Source of the DNA: Nitrobacter sp. Nb-311A
GTDB taxonomy: Bacteria; Pseudomonadota; Alphaproteobacteria; Rhizobiales; Xanthobacteraceae
Direction of reading: 5' to 3'
Length of the DNA: 64,000 nt
Assembly: GCF_000152905.1 (NCBI RefSeq)
Contig: NZ_CH672417.1
Location: forward strand, 373,111-437,110
Part shown: piece after piece, positions 55,521 to 64,000 of the stretch
Numbering within the stretch: the stretch's first letter is position 1
Layout of the letters: each line of letters starts with the position of its first letter
Position numbers and translations under genes: made by a program
The notes under the pieces: generated by a model
What the model saw: only the letters and a program-made list of their open reading frames with translations
What the model was told of the DNA's origin: nothing
The model's database searches: none

Positions 55521-56573
55521 ATGCAGAGCGCGGAACTCACCATCGGGGAGCGCAAGATCGGCCCGGACTATCCTCCTTACATCATCGCCGAACTGTCGGC
55601 GAACCATAACGGCAAGCTTTCGAAGGCGCTGGAGTTGATCGAAGCCGCCGCCGCCTCCGGCGCTGACGCGATCAAGATCCAGACTTATACGGCCGACACG
55701 ATGACCATTCCTCACGATGGCGAGGAATTTTTGATCAAGGGCGGGCTGTGGGACGGCTACAGGCTCCACCAGCTTTACCAGCAGGCTTGCACACCATATG
55801 AATGGCATCCGCAAATGTTCGCGAAGGCGCGTGAGCTCGGAATCACGATCTTCTCCAGTCCCTTTGACGAAACCGCCGTCGATCTGCTCGCAGGTCTCGA
55901 TGCGCCCGCCTACAAGATCGCATCGTTCGAGGTGATTGACCTGCCGCTGATCAAATATGTCGCCAAACGGGGCAAACCGATGATCATCTCGACCGGGATG
56001 GCCAATCTCGGCGAGATTCAGGAGGCGGTCGAAACAGCGCGCAGCAACGGCGCCGGCGGCATCGCGCTGCTGCACTGCACCAGCGCCTACCCGGCTCCGA
56101 TCGAGGAAGCGAATGTGCGCACGGTGGCGCATCTCGGCCAGGCCTTCAACGCCGTGTCCGGTCTTTCCGACCATGCGCCGGGTACCGCCGCCTGCGTCGC
56201 CTCGATCGTGCTGGGCGGCTCCATAATCGAAAAGCATTTTACGATCTCGCGCGCCGACGGAGGCCCGGATGCAGCGTTTTCACTCGAACCGCACGAGTTC
56301 AAGCGGCTGGTCGACGACTGCAAGTCCGCATGGTCCGCGCTCGGATTTGTCGACTACGGCCTCGTCCAGAGCGAGAAGGCCAACACGCGGTTTCGCCGTT
56401 CGATCTACGCGGTCAAACCGATCAAGGCGGGCGAACTTCTGACGCGCGAAAATATCCGCGTCATCCGGCCCGGCTTTGGCCTGCGGCCGAAGCATCTACC
56501 TGACATCATCGGCCGCACCGCCGCGCGCGACATCGCCTATGGCGAAGCGCTAAAATGGTCAGCGATCGTGTGA
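55521..56573 (+). CDS. pseI: Pseudaminic acid synthase (NeuB family)
   Basis: Condenses the 6-deoxy-AltdiNAc sugar with phosphoenolpyruvate to form pseudaminic acid; 350 residues. The NeuB-type TIM barrel shows YIIAELSANHNGKLSKALEL, ADAIKIQTYTADTMT, TPYEWHPQMFAKARELGI, FSSPFDETAVDLL, PAYKIASFEVIDLPLI and STGMANLGEI. The C-terminal SAF (antifreeze-like) domain includes RRSIYAVKPIKAGELLTREN. PseI rather than NeuB is chosen from the TPYEWHP and SPFDETAV segments and the neighbouring pseC. AGGAGC lies upstream; GTG 55518 is an alternative start. Confidence 0.9.
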   Translation: MQSAELTIGERKIGPDYPPYIIAELSANHNGKLSKALELIEAAAASGADAIKIQTYTADTMTIPHDGEEFLIKGGLWDGYRLHQLYQQACTPYEWHPQMFAKARELGITIFSSPFDETAVDLLAGLDAPAYKIASFEVIDLPLIKYVAKRGKPMIISTGMANLGEIQEAVETARSNGAGGIALLHCTSAYPAPIEEANVRTVAHLGQAFNAVSGLSDHAPGTAACVASIVLGGSIIEKHFTISRADGGPDAAFSLEPHEFKRLVDDCKSAWSALGFVDYGLVQSEKANTRFRRSIYAVKPIKAGELLTRENIRVIRPGFGLRPKHLPDIIGRTAARDIAYGEALKWSAIV

Positions 56574-56685
56574 CGAACCCGCCGTCGCGGCCGCTAACCG
56601 GCCTCATGATCTTCTAGAACGGCATCAATGATCATTCCGCGTTATGGTTAGGGATCAGGCGAGAACCCAAGAGGAAACAGCACGT

Positions 56686-57306
56686 ATGACCCGGATTACA
56701 GCACAAGAGGAATTCTGGGCCGGAGAGTTCGGCGACAACTACATTGGCCGGAATCAAAGTCGGGAAGTGCTGGCCGCCAAGATCGCGATGTTTGCCCGCA
56801 TTGTCCAGCGATGCAGAAAAATCCGGTCAGTTCGAGAGCTTGGCGCCAACATCGGCCTTAATATTCTGGCGCTCCAGAACCTGCTTCCACACGCGACGTT
56901 TCAAGCCATCGAAATAAACAGCAAAGCCTTTGAAAGGCTGGCGACGATCCCCGGAATAACGGCGTCCAATACGACGCTGTTCGAACCAGTCGAGTGGTCA
57001 AGCGTCGATCTGGCGTTTACCGTCGGTGTCTTGATTCACCTTAATCCTGACATGCTGCCGATGGCTTATGAAAGGCTCTACGAAGCCAGCAATCGTTATG
57101 TCCTCGCGGCGGAGTACTACAATCCCTCCGTGGTCGAGATCAGCTATCGCGGTCACAGCGGGTGTTTGTGGAAGCGGGATTTTGCTGGCGAGATGATGGA
57201 CAGGTACCCCGATTTAAAACTTGTCGATTACGGGTTTATCTATCATCGAGACCCAGCATTCCCTGCTGACGACCTAACGTGGTTCTTGATGGAAAAGCCG
57301 GCCTGA
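56686..57306 (+). CDS. Pseudaminic-acid-biosynthesis-associated methylase
   Basis: A 206-residue SAM methyltransferase of the small family found with Pse loci. Hallmark segments are QEEFWAGEFGDNYIGRNQS, VRELGANIGLNILAL, FTVGVLIHLNPDMLP, AAEYYNPSVVEISYRGHSG and WKRDFAGEMMDRYPDLKLVD. It is presumed to methylate a Pse-type sugar or its precursor. ATG 56686 has GAGGAAA at 8 bp; the frame is open from 56644. Confidence 0.85.
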   Translation: MTRITAQEEFWAGEFGDNYIGRNQSREVLAAKIAMFARIVQRCRKIRSVRELGANIGLNILALQNLLPHATFQAIEINSKAFERLATIPGITASNTTLFEPVEWSSVDLAFTVGVLIHLNPDMLPMAYERLYEASNRYVLAAEYYNPSVVEISYRGHSGCLWKRDFAGEMMDRYPDLKLVDYGFIYHRDPAFPADDLTWFLMEKPA

Positions 57307-57390
57307 TGAATCAGGAAGACCGATGTTCCGCACCTGTCCCAACGAACGAAGACGTTGGCTATGTGATGAACGCCGCTCTCGGTTTTTCCG

Positions 57391-58116
57391 ATGTCGAATG
57401 AAGTCGTAATCATCACTCAGGCGCGCATGACGAGCACTCGTCTTCCGGGCAAGATCTTAATGTGTGCCGGGGAACGCCCCCTTCTTGAAACGCATCTCGA
57501 TCGCCTCGCCAAGGTTGGCGTTCCCGTGATCGTCGCGACAACAACGAATCTGTCCGACAATCCCGTCGCCGAATTCTGCACTGCGCTTGACGTTCCGGTA
57601 TTTCGCGGCAGCGAGAATGACGTCCTGGAACGTTATCAAAGAGCGGCGCGCGCGCACGAGGCTCGCCATGTCATCCGTGTGACATCGGATTGCCCACTTA
57701 TCTGCCCGGACGTGATTCGCGCCGGTCTCGATATCTATCTGAGCTTGAAGAGTGGGTCCGTTTATCTCTCGAACGCCGAAAAACGGACCTACCCTCGTGG
57801 CCTGGATTTCGAAATCTTTTCCCGATGTTCATTAGACTTTGCCGCAGAGAACGCCAGGCTATCGTCCGAGCACGAGCATGTGACAGGTTATATTCGGACA
57901 TCGATGCCGGATATTCGCCACGAGTACTGCATAGATGACGAAAATCTAAGCGACTGGCGCATCACCGTCGACACCGACGACGACTTCAAACTCGTTAAAC
58001 TATTGATTGAAGATTATCATGCGGCAGAGATGGATTACCCGAGCTTAAAGGCTTTGCTGAAAGCACATCCTGAGCTTATGAAAATCAACTCCCACGTTCA
58101 ACAGAAAACAATCTAA
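57391..58116 (+). CDS. SpsF/PseF-like cytidylyltransferase
   Basis: A 241-residue nucleotidyltransferase probably activating a nonulosonic acid as its CMP derivative. The N-terminal segment VVIITQARMTSTRLPGKILM is the SpsF-type signature (RxxSxRLPGK); VIVATTTNLSDNPVAEFC and HVIRVTSDCPLICPDVI follow, and DWRITVDTDDDFKLVKLL is typical. It belongs to the spsF branch rather than the classical pseF/neuA branch. It is immediately upstream of the pseB remnant. Confidence 0.82.
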   Translation: MSNEVVIITQARMTSTRLPGKILMCAGERPLLETHLDRLAKVGVPVIVATTTNLSDNPVAEFCTALDVPVFRGSENDVLERYQRAARAHEARHVIRVTSDCPLICPDVIRAGLDIYLSLKSGSVYLSNAEKRTYPRGLDFEIFSRCSLDFAAENARLSSEHEHVTGYIRTSMPDIRHEYCIDDENLSDWRITVDTDDDFKLVKLLIEDYHAAEMDYPSLKALLKAHPELMKINSHVQQKTI

Positions 58117-58163
58117 GGGGACCCAGGACGATTAGATCTTAGGGCATTGAGCAGAGCGTATAA

Positions 58164-58413
58164 GCCCCCCGGACATTTGCCGACGAGTTACTGTGCCTCG
58201 CGGATAATAGCCATTTGACGCTTGAATTCAGTGATGATTATGTAACTCGGCCGTCGATCAGGTCCCACGATCGCAGCTATGGTTATTTGGAGAACCGTCT
58301 CGGTGAAGACGAGTGCTCCTGTAGCGCGGGGTTTTGATTGCAACTCCGGTACAAATCCCGTCCTGTACTCTGTGGAACAAATCCGGGAATTTTATGAACG
58401 GACCAAGACATGA
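58164..58413 (+). pseudogene. pseB: C-terminal remnant of pseB (UDP-GlcNAc 4,6-dehydratase), frameshifted
   Basis: Two short frames together give about 80 residues resembling the PseB C-terminus. Frame one reads DNSHLTLEFSDDYVTRPSI and YLENRLGEDE (stop at 58335-58337); frame two reads APVARGFDCNSGTNPVLYSV, EQIREFYERT and stops at 58411-58413. A one-base shift near 58309-58316 joins them. The remnant stop overlaps the pseC start (ATGA), as expected of an original coupled pseB-pseC pair. The other roughly 250 N-terminal residues are absent. Recognition is from memory of the family. Confidence 0.7.
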
Positions 58414-59567
58414 TCCCCTATGGTCGTCAGGACATCTCCAGCGCCGATGTCGAGGCGGTTGTCGAAGTCCTTCGGTCAGACTTCCTCACCCAAGGGCCGA
58501 TGGTCCCTAGGTTTGAGGAGACGTTGGCGCGGGCAGTCGACGCGCCTGAAGCGGTGGCCTTTTCCTCAGCAACTGCGGCGCTGCATGTCGCCTGTCTTGC
58601 GCTCGGGCTCGGCCCATCAGACCGCCTCTGGACGGTGCCGAACACCTTTGTAGCCTCCGCCAACTGCGGTCTCTACTGCGGAGCGATCGTCGATTTCGTC
58701 GATATCGATGCTAAGACCCGAAACATGGATGTCGAGGCACTGGCCACCAAGCTCGAAGCGGCCGAGCGCGACGGCACCTTGCCGAAGATTGTCGTTCCAG
58801 TGGACTTCGCCGGCACTTCCGCAGATCTTGCGTCTATCCGCCGGCTGGCGGACCGATACGGTTTCCGCATTCTTGAAGACGCGAGCCATGCCGTTGGCGG
58901 ATACTACCAGAAAAGGCCCGTCGGTTCGAGCGAGCTTGCTGACGTTACCGTTTTTTCCTTCCATCCCGTCAAGATTGTGACGACGGGAGAAGGCGGTGCG
59001 GCGACCACGCGGTCTGCCGAGATCGCCCATCGCATGCGCCTGCTACGCAACCATGGCATTTCGCGCGATCCCGCTGATATGACCGCCGTTCCCGAAGGCC
59101 CTTGGTACCACGAGCAGGTGATGCTTGGCTTCAACTACCGTATGACCGACATTCAGGCGGCGCTCGGCGTGAGGCAATTTGATCGCCTCGCCAAATTCGT
59201 TGCCCGGCGGCAGGTGATCGCGGCGCGTTATCACCAAGGGCTTTCTGGTCTTCCCGTGATTCGCCAGTTCGTGCCGGAGGGCACCCTCTCGGCGTTGCAT
59301 TTATACGTCATTGAGCTGGATGAAACGGCACGACGTACTCGCGCCGAGGTTTTTGCGGCGATGCGCTCTTCAGGTATCGGCGTCAACGTCCATTACATTC
59401 CGGTCCATCTACAACCATGGTACCGGGCCTTGGGTTTCTCCCGTGGCGACTTTCCGGTTTCCGAAAAATATTACGACTTCGCACTGACGTTGCCTATTCA
59501 CCCAAACCTGAGCGCCGAACAGCAGGATTACGTTATGGACCGGTTATCCCACGCGCTCAAAACTTGA
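58410..59567 (+). CDS. pseC: UDP-4-amino-4,6-dideoxy-N-acetyl-beta-L-altrosamine transaminase
   Basis: PLP-dependent DegT/DnrJ-family aminotransferase that acts second in the pseudaminic-acid pathway; 385 residues. Segments are MIPYGRQDISSADVEAVVEV, FLTQGPMVPRFEE, AFSSATAALHVACLALG, PNTFVASANCGLYCGA, ILEDASHAVGGYYQ and FSFHPVKIVTTGEGGA with the PLP lysine in HPVK. The start overlaps the pseB remnant's stop codon. Its substrate would need an intact PseB, which is not present in this window. Confidence 0.9.
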   Translation: MIPYGRQDISSADVEAVVEVLRSDFLTQGPMVPRFEETLARAVDAPEAVAFSSATAALHVACLALGLGPSDRLWTVPNTFVASANCGLYCGAIVDFVDIDAKTRNMDVEALATKLEAAERDGTLPKIVVPVDFAGTSADLASIRRLADRYGFRILEDASHAVGGYYQKRPVGSSELADVTVFSFHPVKIVTTGEGGAATTRSAEIAHRMRLLRNHGISRDPADMTAVPEGPWYHEQVMLGFNYRMTDIQAALGVRQFDRLAKFVARRQVIAARYHQGLSGLPVIRQFVPEGTLSALHLYVIELDETARRTRAEVFAAMRSSGIGVNVHYIPVHLQPWYRALGFSRGDFPVSEKYYDFALTLPIHPNLSAEQQDYVMDRLSHALKT

Positions 59568-59804
59568 GGATCTAAATTGTTGCGCTTTAAGATTTCGACC
59601 GCAAAAACGGAGAGCTGGAAGTTTAGCGAAAGCATGCGCCTGTTTGCTTGCTGGCGGATTCGTCCTCAGACGGCCTAAATCAGCAACGGCCTCATTCTCC
59701 CGCCCGCCAGATCGTCTCCGACATCAAATAGACCGTGATCTTTTTTGAGCCGGTTCGCGCGATCAAAAATTTGAAAAGCAGATCGAAGGGATCTTCGTGG
59801 CGCC

Positions 59805-61397
59805 ATGGATATTAGCGAATTTCTAGAAGAAAATCGGCGATTCTGGACATCCTTTACCCCGCCAAAATCCGACGGCATCTTAATACTTGACCTTTATCAC
59901 AACGACAATGTGCACTCCCACCTGTTCGCAAATTGCGTCGTTGCGAAATGCATACAGCACATATGGGGAGGTGAAATCGTCGGGATTTTTGCCGATAGCT
60001 TTGGAGATGTTCGAAACACAAACGTTGAAGCGAGCCAAACACTCGCTCGCTCGTTCGGCGTCAGTCGATTTTACAATATTTCCGAATTTCGCAATCGCCG
60101 CCTGTCTGATCCGGTTTGGTCAGCCAATGCAGAGACTGAACTTCGCAAGCGGCTGCACGGCAAGTCGGGATCCTCGCTCAGGCAAGCAATTCGGTCATTG
60201 TCAGAACCGAAATCCCCACGATGCGGTCCTCTGATTTACAATGAGTTTCTGCGACGATTTGGCTTCGGCACCATTGACAATCTGAGCGACGAACTCATCG
60301 CAGTTGCAAAGCTTGTGTTGGCCGACTACGAAGCCCTTCCCATGATGTTTGGAAAGTCCCCGATTCGAGCGAGCGTATTGGGGCACATTTGCTATTCGGT
60401 ATCGGGACAGCTGGCTGACTTTGCGGCCCTGCACGGCGCACCAACGTTCCTGGTAGAACAGTATATCCCAATTGCGGTTACGCGATATCGGGATCTAGCG
60501 GACCTATCGTCCGGTCTACCCAGCGACTGCAAGGAGATGCTGAAAACGTACGCTTTCGATCAAGCTCTACTGGATGATCCCAGGCTTGACCTGTTCGACG
60601 GCGCTGTTGAAGGCACGCTGGCGCGGACGATCGAACCGCTGTTGAACCGTGATGTTGTTGATCAGCTACCAGCTTCTCGCGAGGCCTTCCTTGAGAGCTG
60701 CGGTGTCGATCCCGAGAATCCTACGGTCTGCGTATTCTCACATGTGTTTCAGGACGCCCCGCTGACGCGGCCGAAGCAACTCTCGGACGATTACTGGCAA
60801 GCTGTTGTCGACGTCGTTGATCTTGCGCGGCAACTGACACATCTCAACTTGATTGTTAAGCCGCATCCCCTGAACGACAGCTATGATTGGAAGCGTTCGT
60901 GGGATACGCTGCGTAAATACTGCGCCGACATCAGAAATATCGGATTTGCAGATGGTAGCCTCAGCGCTGGTGAGGTCATGAAGCATTGCGATGCCGGCCT
61001 CACGGTTCGTGGAACGGTTCTCTACGAGATGGCCGCGGCTGGACACAGAATGATCGCGACAGGAGAAGATAAGTTTTCTGGCCTTGGTATTGTCGAGGAG
61101 ACATCCAGCATGGAAACTCTCAAGAGCATTCTGATGAATGTATCGCGAGAGGCTTGGTCGATGCCGGCGGAGCAACGTCGGCGCGCTCTGGCTTATTCCT
61201 ACTGCCTACTCCAGGGGTTCCGTAGTAAATCGATCTTGGTTCCCGATAAGCGCTGGCTTCCTGAAGAATATTTTCGCAGTGCGACACTGGCATTGTCGAA
61301 TTTTAGACTGGAAGAAGATCCCCTCTTCATAAATCTAAAGTCGTTTCTCCGAAATGACCTGCCAATGCTGGTTTCGAAAGAAGCATTCCCGCGATGA
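59805..61397 (+). CDS. Putative surface-polysaccharide/glycosyltransferase-like protein
   Basis: A 530-residue protein without signal peptide or membrane segments. Its C-terminal half resembles GT-B capsule-type transferases: VCVFSHVFQDAP, HLNLIVKPHPLNDSYDWKRS, GFADGSLSAGEVMKHCDAGL, TVRGTVLYEMAAAGHRMIAT and FSGLGIVEETSSMETL. The N-terminal half (LILDLYHNDNVHSHLFANCV) is unassigned. Position after pseC suggests a role in attaching or assembling Pse glycans. The stop overlaps the next, truncated ORF. Base composition is AT-richer than the core genes. Confidence 0.65.
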   Translation: MDISEFLEENRRFWTSFTPPKSDGILILDLYHNDNVHSHLFANCVVAKCIQHIWGGEIVGIFADSFGDVRNTNVEASQTLARSFGVSRFYNISEFRNRRLSDPVWSANAETELRKRLHGKSGSSLRQAIRSLSEPKSPRCGPLIYNEFLRRFGFGTIDNLSDELIAVAKLVLADYEALPMMFGKSPIRASVLGHICYSVSGQLADFAALHGAPTFLVEQYIPIAVTRYRDLADLSSGLPSDCKEMLKTYAFDQALLDDPRLDLFDGAVEGTLARTIEPLLNRDVVDQLPASREAFLESCGVDPENPTVCVFSHVFQDAPLTRPKQLSDDYWQAVVDVVDLARQLTHLNLIVKPHPLNDSYDWKRSWDTLRKYCADIRNIGFADGSLSAGEVMKHCDAGLTVRGTVLYEMAAAGHRMIATGEDKFSGLGIVEETSSMETLKSILMNVSREAWSMPAEQRRRALAYSYCLLQGFRSKSILVPDKRWLPEEYFRSATLALSNFRLEEDPLFINLKSFLRNDLPMLVSKEAFPR

Positions 61398-61543
61398 GTT
61401 CGAAACGATTTGCGACCGAGATTGGTTTTGCAGATTGCGCGTTTGATCCTTTCCTTTTCCAGATTGATGATGTCGCCGCGTCCGGCCGCCTGCGCGCGGA
61501 ATGCCTCAATGCTGCTTCTCCAAGCTCAAGTGTCATTCGGCAT
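61394..61543 (+). pseudogene. 5' fragment of a gene truncated by the IS21-family element
   Basis: ATG 61394 overlaps the upstream stop (ATGA), so this was a translationally coupled gene. It encodes MSSKRFATEIGFADCAFDPF and about 30 further residues, then runs into the IS21 end at 61544, where six codons derived from the IS terminal repeat precede a stop at 61558. The family cannot be identified from 50 residues. Confidence 0.65.
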
Positions 61544-63995
61544 GCAAAATTGACCCCGTAAGCCGGGGGATCGGCGTCCAAAATTGACCCCCTACAGGTT
61601 GGCTGTTGCGCTGCCTGCTTTGTCATGAAGCAGGTGGTCGGGGATGCTGATCGTGGAGACGATTGCGCGGATACGGCGCGAACACTTCATCAAGGGCAAG
61701 ACGATCAAGGAGATCGCCCGTGACCTGAAGGTGTCGCGGAACACGGTCCGGAAGGTGCTGAGGTCGGGCAAGACCTTGTTCGAGTATGAGCGTTCGATCC
61801 AGCCGCGCCCCAAACTCGGGCGTTGGGCGGCGGAGCTTGATGAACTGCTGGCGGCGAACGCGGCCAAATCGGCTCGCGAACAGCTGACGCTGATCCGGAT
61901 CTTCGAAGAGTTGCGCGGACGCGGCTATGACGGCGGCTACGATGCCGTACGGCGTTACGCCAGGCGTTGGAGCAAGGAGCGCGGGCAATCGACCGCGGCG
62001 GCCTATGTTCCGTTGAGCTTTGCGGCGGGCGAAGCCTACCAGTTCGACTGGAGCCATGAGATCGTTCTCCTCAACGGCGTGACGGCGATCGTGAAGGTCG
62101 CTCATGTCCGGCTGTGCCACAGCCGCATGCTGTTCGTGCGGGCCTATCCGCGGGAGACGCAGGAGATGGTATTCGACGCCCACGACCGGGCGTTCGCACT
62201 GTTCAAGGGTACCTGCAGCCGCGGCATCTACGACAACATGAAGACGGCGGTAGAGACGATCTTCGTCGGCAAGGATCGCCGCTACAATCGCCGCTTCCTG
62301 CAGATGTGCAGCCACTATCTGATCGATCCGGTCGCCTGCACGCCGGCGTCGGGCTGGGAGAAGGGTCAGGTCGAGAACCAGGTCGGGCTGGTCCGGGAAC
62401 GGTTCTTCACGCCACGGCTGCGGTTCAAAACCCTGGACGAGTTGAACGCGTGGCTTCTGGATAAGTGCATCGCCTACGCCAAGGCGCACCGACATCCAGA
62501 ACTGGCCGAACAGACGGTCTGGGAGGTGTTCGAAGCCGAGCGGCCCAAGCTCGTTCCCTATGCTGGCCGGTTCGACGGATTCCACGCGGTGCCGGCATCG
62601 GTCTCGAAGACCTGCCTGGTGCGCTTCGACAACAACAAATACTCGGTCGCTGCCAGCGCCGTCGGGCGCCCGGTCGAAGTTCAAGCCTATGCCGATCGCA
62701 TCGTGATCCGTCAGGACGGGCGCATCGTTGCGGAGCATCCGCGATCGTTCGGACGCGGCGAGACGACCTACAATCCCTGGCACTACGTGCCGGTGCTCGC
62801 GCGCAAACCCGGGGCCTTACGTAACGGCGCACCCTTCAAGGACTGGGTGTTGCCGGCCGCGATCGAACGGATCCGGCGCAGGCTCGCCAGCACCGACGAC
62901 GGCAATCGACAGATGGTCGACATCCTCAATGCGGTGCTGACGGACGGTTTGTCGGCGGTCGAAGCCGCCTGCGCCGAGGCGATCGCTCATGGCGTTCATT
63001 CCGCTGACGTCGTTCTCAACATCCTGGCTCGCCAACGCGAACCCGCTGCACCGGCCAACATTATGACGCCGGCGGCACTGACGCTCCGCCATGCGCCGAT
63101 CGCCGATTGCGCCCGTTACGACAACCTCCGGAGGACCATCTGATGGAACGAACCCAAATCTTCGACCTCATGGGTGAGCTCAAACTCTACGGAATGAGGG
63201 CTGCCTTCGACGAGATCATGGCGACGGCCGTCAAGCGCCAGCACGAACCTCAGCACATCGTCGGCGACCTGCTCAGCGCCGAGATCAACGAGAAGCAGGC
63301 GCGGTCGATCAAGTACCAGCTCACCATCGCCAAGCTGCCATTGGCCAAGGATCTCGATGACTTCCAGTTCGAAGGCACGCCGATCAATCAGACGCTCGTC
63401 AATGATCTCGCCGGCGGCGGCTTCATCGCCCAGCAGCGCAACGTCGTGCTCGTCGGCGGCACCGGCACAGGCAAAACCCACCTGGCCATCGCAATCGCCA
63501 GAAGCTGCATCCGATCCGGCGCCCGCGGTCGCTTCTACAACGTGGTCGACCTCGTCAATCGCCTCGAGATCGAGACCCGTAACGGACGTCAGGGCCGGCT
63601 TGCCGAACATCTGACCCGGATGGACTTCATCGTGCTCGACGAACTCGGATATCTGCCCTTTGCCCAATCCGGCGGCCAGTTGCTGTTCCATCTCGTCAGC
63701 CGGCTCTACGAGCGTGCTTCCGTCATCGTCACCACCAATCTCGCCTTCGGCGAATGGCCCAGCGTGTTCGGCGACGCCAAGATGACCACCGCGCTGCTCG
63801 ACCGGTTGACCCACCACTGCGACATCGTCGAAACCGGTAACGACAGCTGGCGCTTCAAAAGCCGCGACGACGATCACGCCACCCGCGCTCGTCTCGTCTC
63901 CGCAATCCCGGCCAGCTCCGACGAGTCGAGCGCTACCCTCAAACCACGCCGCGCGAAGGGGTCAAAATTGAACGCCGATACGGGGTCAAATTTGC
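61544..63995 (+). mobile_element. IS21-family insertion sequence, about 2.45 kb
   Basis: The left end begins gcaaaattgaccccgta and the right end, reverse-complemented, begins gcaaatttgaccccgta. Each end has a second internal copy (ccaaaattgaccccc near 61580; ggggtcaaaattgaacgcc near 63959), the multiple terminal repeats typical of IS21 elements. It contains istA and istB. No target duplication is visible: the 5 bases after the right end (gagcc) do not match the left flank (ggcat). Confidence 0.9.
61644..63143 (+). CDS. istA: IS21-family transposase IstA
   Basis: A 499-residue DDE transposase. It has an N-terminal helix-turn-helix ([21 protein letters not shown]), then the rve integrase core with catalytic residues in [13 protein letters not shown] (Asp), [13 protein letters not shown] (Asp) and [19 protein letters not shown] (Glu). 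The C-terminal segment [20 protein letters not shown] is conserved. The stop overlaps the istB start (TGATG). It appears intact. Confidence 0.95.
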   Translation: MLIVETIARIRREHFIKGKTIKEIARDLKVSRNTVRKVLRSGKTLFEYERSIQPRPKLGRWAAELDELLAANAAKSAREQLTLIRIFEELRGRGYDGGYDAVRRYARRWSKERGQSTAAAYVPLSFAAGEAYQFDWSHEIVLLNGVTAIVKVAHVRLCHSRMLFVRAYPRETQEMVFDAHDRAFALFKGTCSRGIYDNMKTAVETIFVGKDRRYNRRFLQMCSHYLIDPVACTPASGWEKGQVENQVGLVRERFFTPRLRFKTLDELNAWLLDKCIAYAKAHRHPELAEQTVWEVFEAERPKLVPYAGRFDGFHAVPASVSKTCLVRFDNNKYSVAASAVGRPVEVQAYADRIVIRQDGRIVAEHPRSFGRGETTYNPWHYVPVLARKPGALRNGAPFKDWVLPAAIERIRRRLASTDDGNRQMVDILNAVLTDGLSAVEAACAEAIAHGVHSADVVLNILARQREPAAPANIMTPAALTLRHAPIADCARYDNLRRTI

Positions 63996-64000
63996 GAGCC
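63143..64000 (+). CDS. istB: IS21-family helper ATPase IstB (runs off the window)
   Basis: AAA+ ATPase that regulates target choice for IstA. At least 286 residues: N-terminal [20 protein letters not shown], Walker [17 protein letters not shown], Walker [21 protein letters not shown], sensor region [20 protein letters not shown]. The frame continues without a stop through the right terminal repeat of the IS to the window edge (codons ... [14 protein letters not shown]), so the stop lies outside. The start overlaps the istA stop. Confidence 0.93.
   Translation, partial: MERTQIFDLMGELKLYGMRAAFDEIMATAVKRQHEPQHIVGDLLSAEINEKQARSIKYQLTIAKLPLAKDLDDFQFEGTPINQTLVNDLAGGGFIAQQRNVVLVGGTGTGKTHLAIAIARSCIRSGARGRFYNVVDLVNRLEIETRNGRQGRLAEHLTRMDFIVLDELGYLPFAQSGGQLLFHLVSRLYERASVIVTTNLAFGEWPSVFGDAKMTTALLDRLTHHCDIVETGNDSWRFKSRDDDHATRARLVSAIPASSDESSATLKPRRAKGSKLNADTGSNLRA

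Noticed and set aside
58300..58370. A tRNA-like impression from ggtacaaatcccgtcc
   Set aside because: No cloverleaf could be formed, and the same bases encode the conserved PseB segment NSGTNP in frame, which explains them better.
61623..62783. Long minus-strand open frame opposite istA
   Set aside because: istA on the plus strand has the full DDE transposase signature; the antisense frame has none.

Overview
The window is a GC-rich alphaproteobacterial chromosome segment, most likely from the Nitrobacteraceae/Bradyrhizobiaceae (Rhodopseudomonas, Nitrobacter, Bradyrhizobium or Afipia relatives). Support comes from the gene order dapF-mtaB, ffh-rpsP-rimM-trmD-rplS and sdhCDAB, from a MatB closely resembling the Rhodopseudomonas type as I recall it, and from dense palindromic intergenic repeats typical of that family. 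The genus is an inference (Nitrobacter is a guess).

Positions 1-36.8 kb are mostly core genome: tRNA and lysine enzymes (mtaB, dapF), SRP and ribosome biogenesis (ffh, rpsP, rimM, trmD, rplS), leucine synthesis split over three loci (leuC, leuD, leuB), asd, Cu/Zn superoxide dismutase, a periplasmic molybdo-oxidoreductase with a cytochrome b561-type partner, malonyl-CoA synthetase, succinate dehydrogenase, argG, a PAP2 phosphatase, rlmN, phhB, fdxA and htpG. Small exported proteins of unknown function lie between them. At rimM a repeat appears to have been recruited into the coding sequence.

Positions 37.2-49.0 kb form an iron-acquisition locus. A forward operon encodes a PepSY-type membrane protein, a DUF2271 protein, a DUF4198 protein and the flavinyl-transferase ApbE. 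A reverse pair encodes a TonB-dependent siderophore receptor and a PiuC-type dioxygenase. A divergent forward operon encodes ExbB, ExbD, TonB and a shortened SecA paralogue whose start codon overlaps the tonB stop. This TonB-SecA coupling plus an extracytosolic flavin module is my best candidate for a poorly described system. Imperfect Irr/ICE-like palindromes precede both forward operons.

Positions 49.1-64.0 kb are a mosaic accessory region: dusA, a Phd/VapC-type toxin-antitoxin pair, an IS5-family element with an 11-bp frameshifting duplication that itself interrupts a small gene (the empty site can be rebuilt), a methyltransferase-HAD-NUDIX trio, and a decaying pseudaminic-acid cluster (pseI, Pse-associated methylase, an SpsF/PseF-like cytidylyltransferase, a frameshifted C-terminal scrap of pseB, pseC, a surface-polysaccharide-type protein). 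The cluster ends in an ORF truncated by an IS21-family element (istA, istB) that runs to the right edge. No tRNA, rRNA or CRISPR array was seen.
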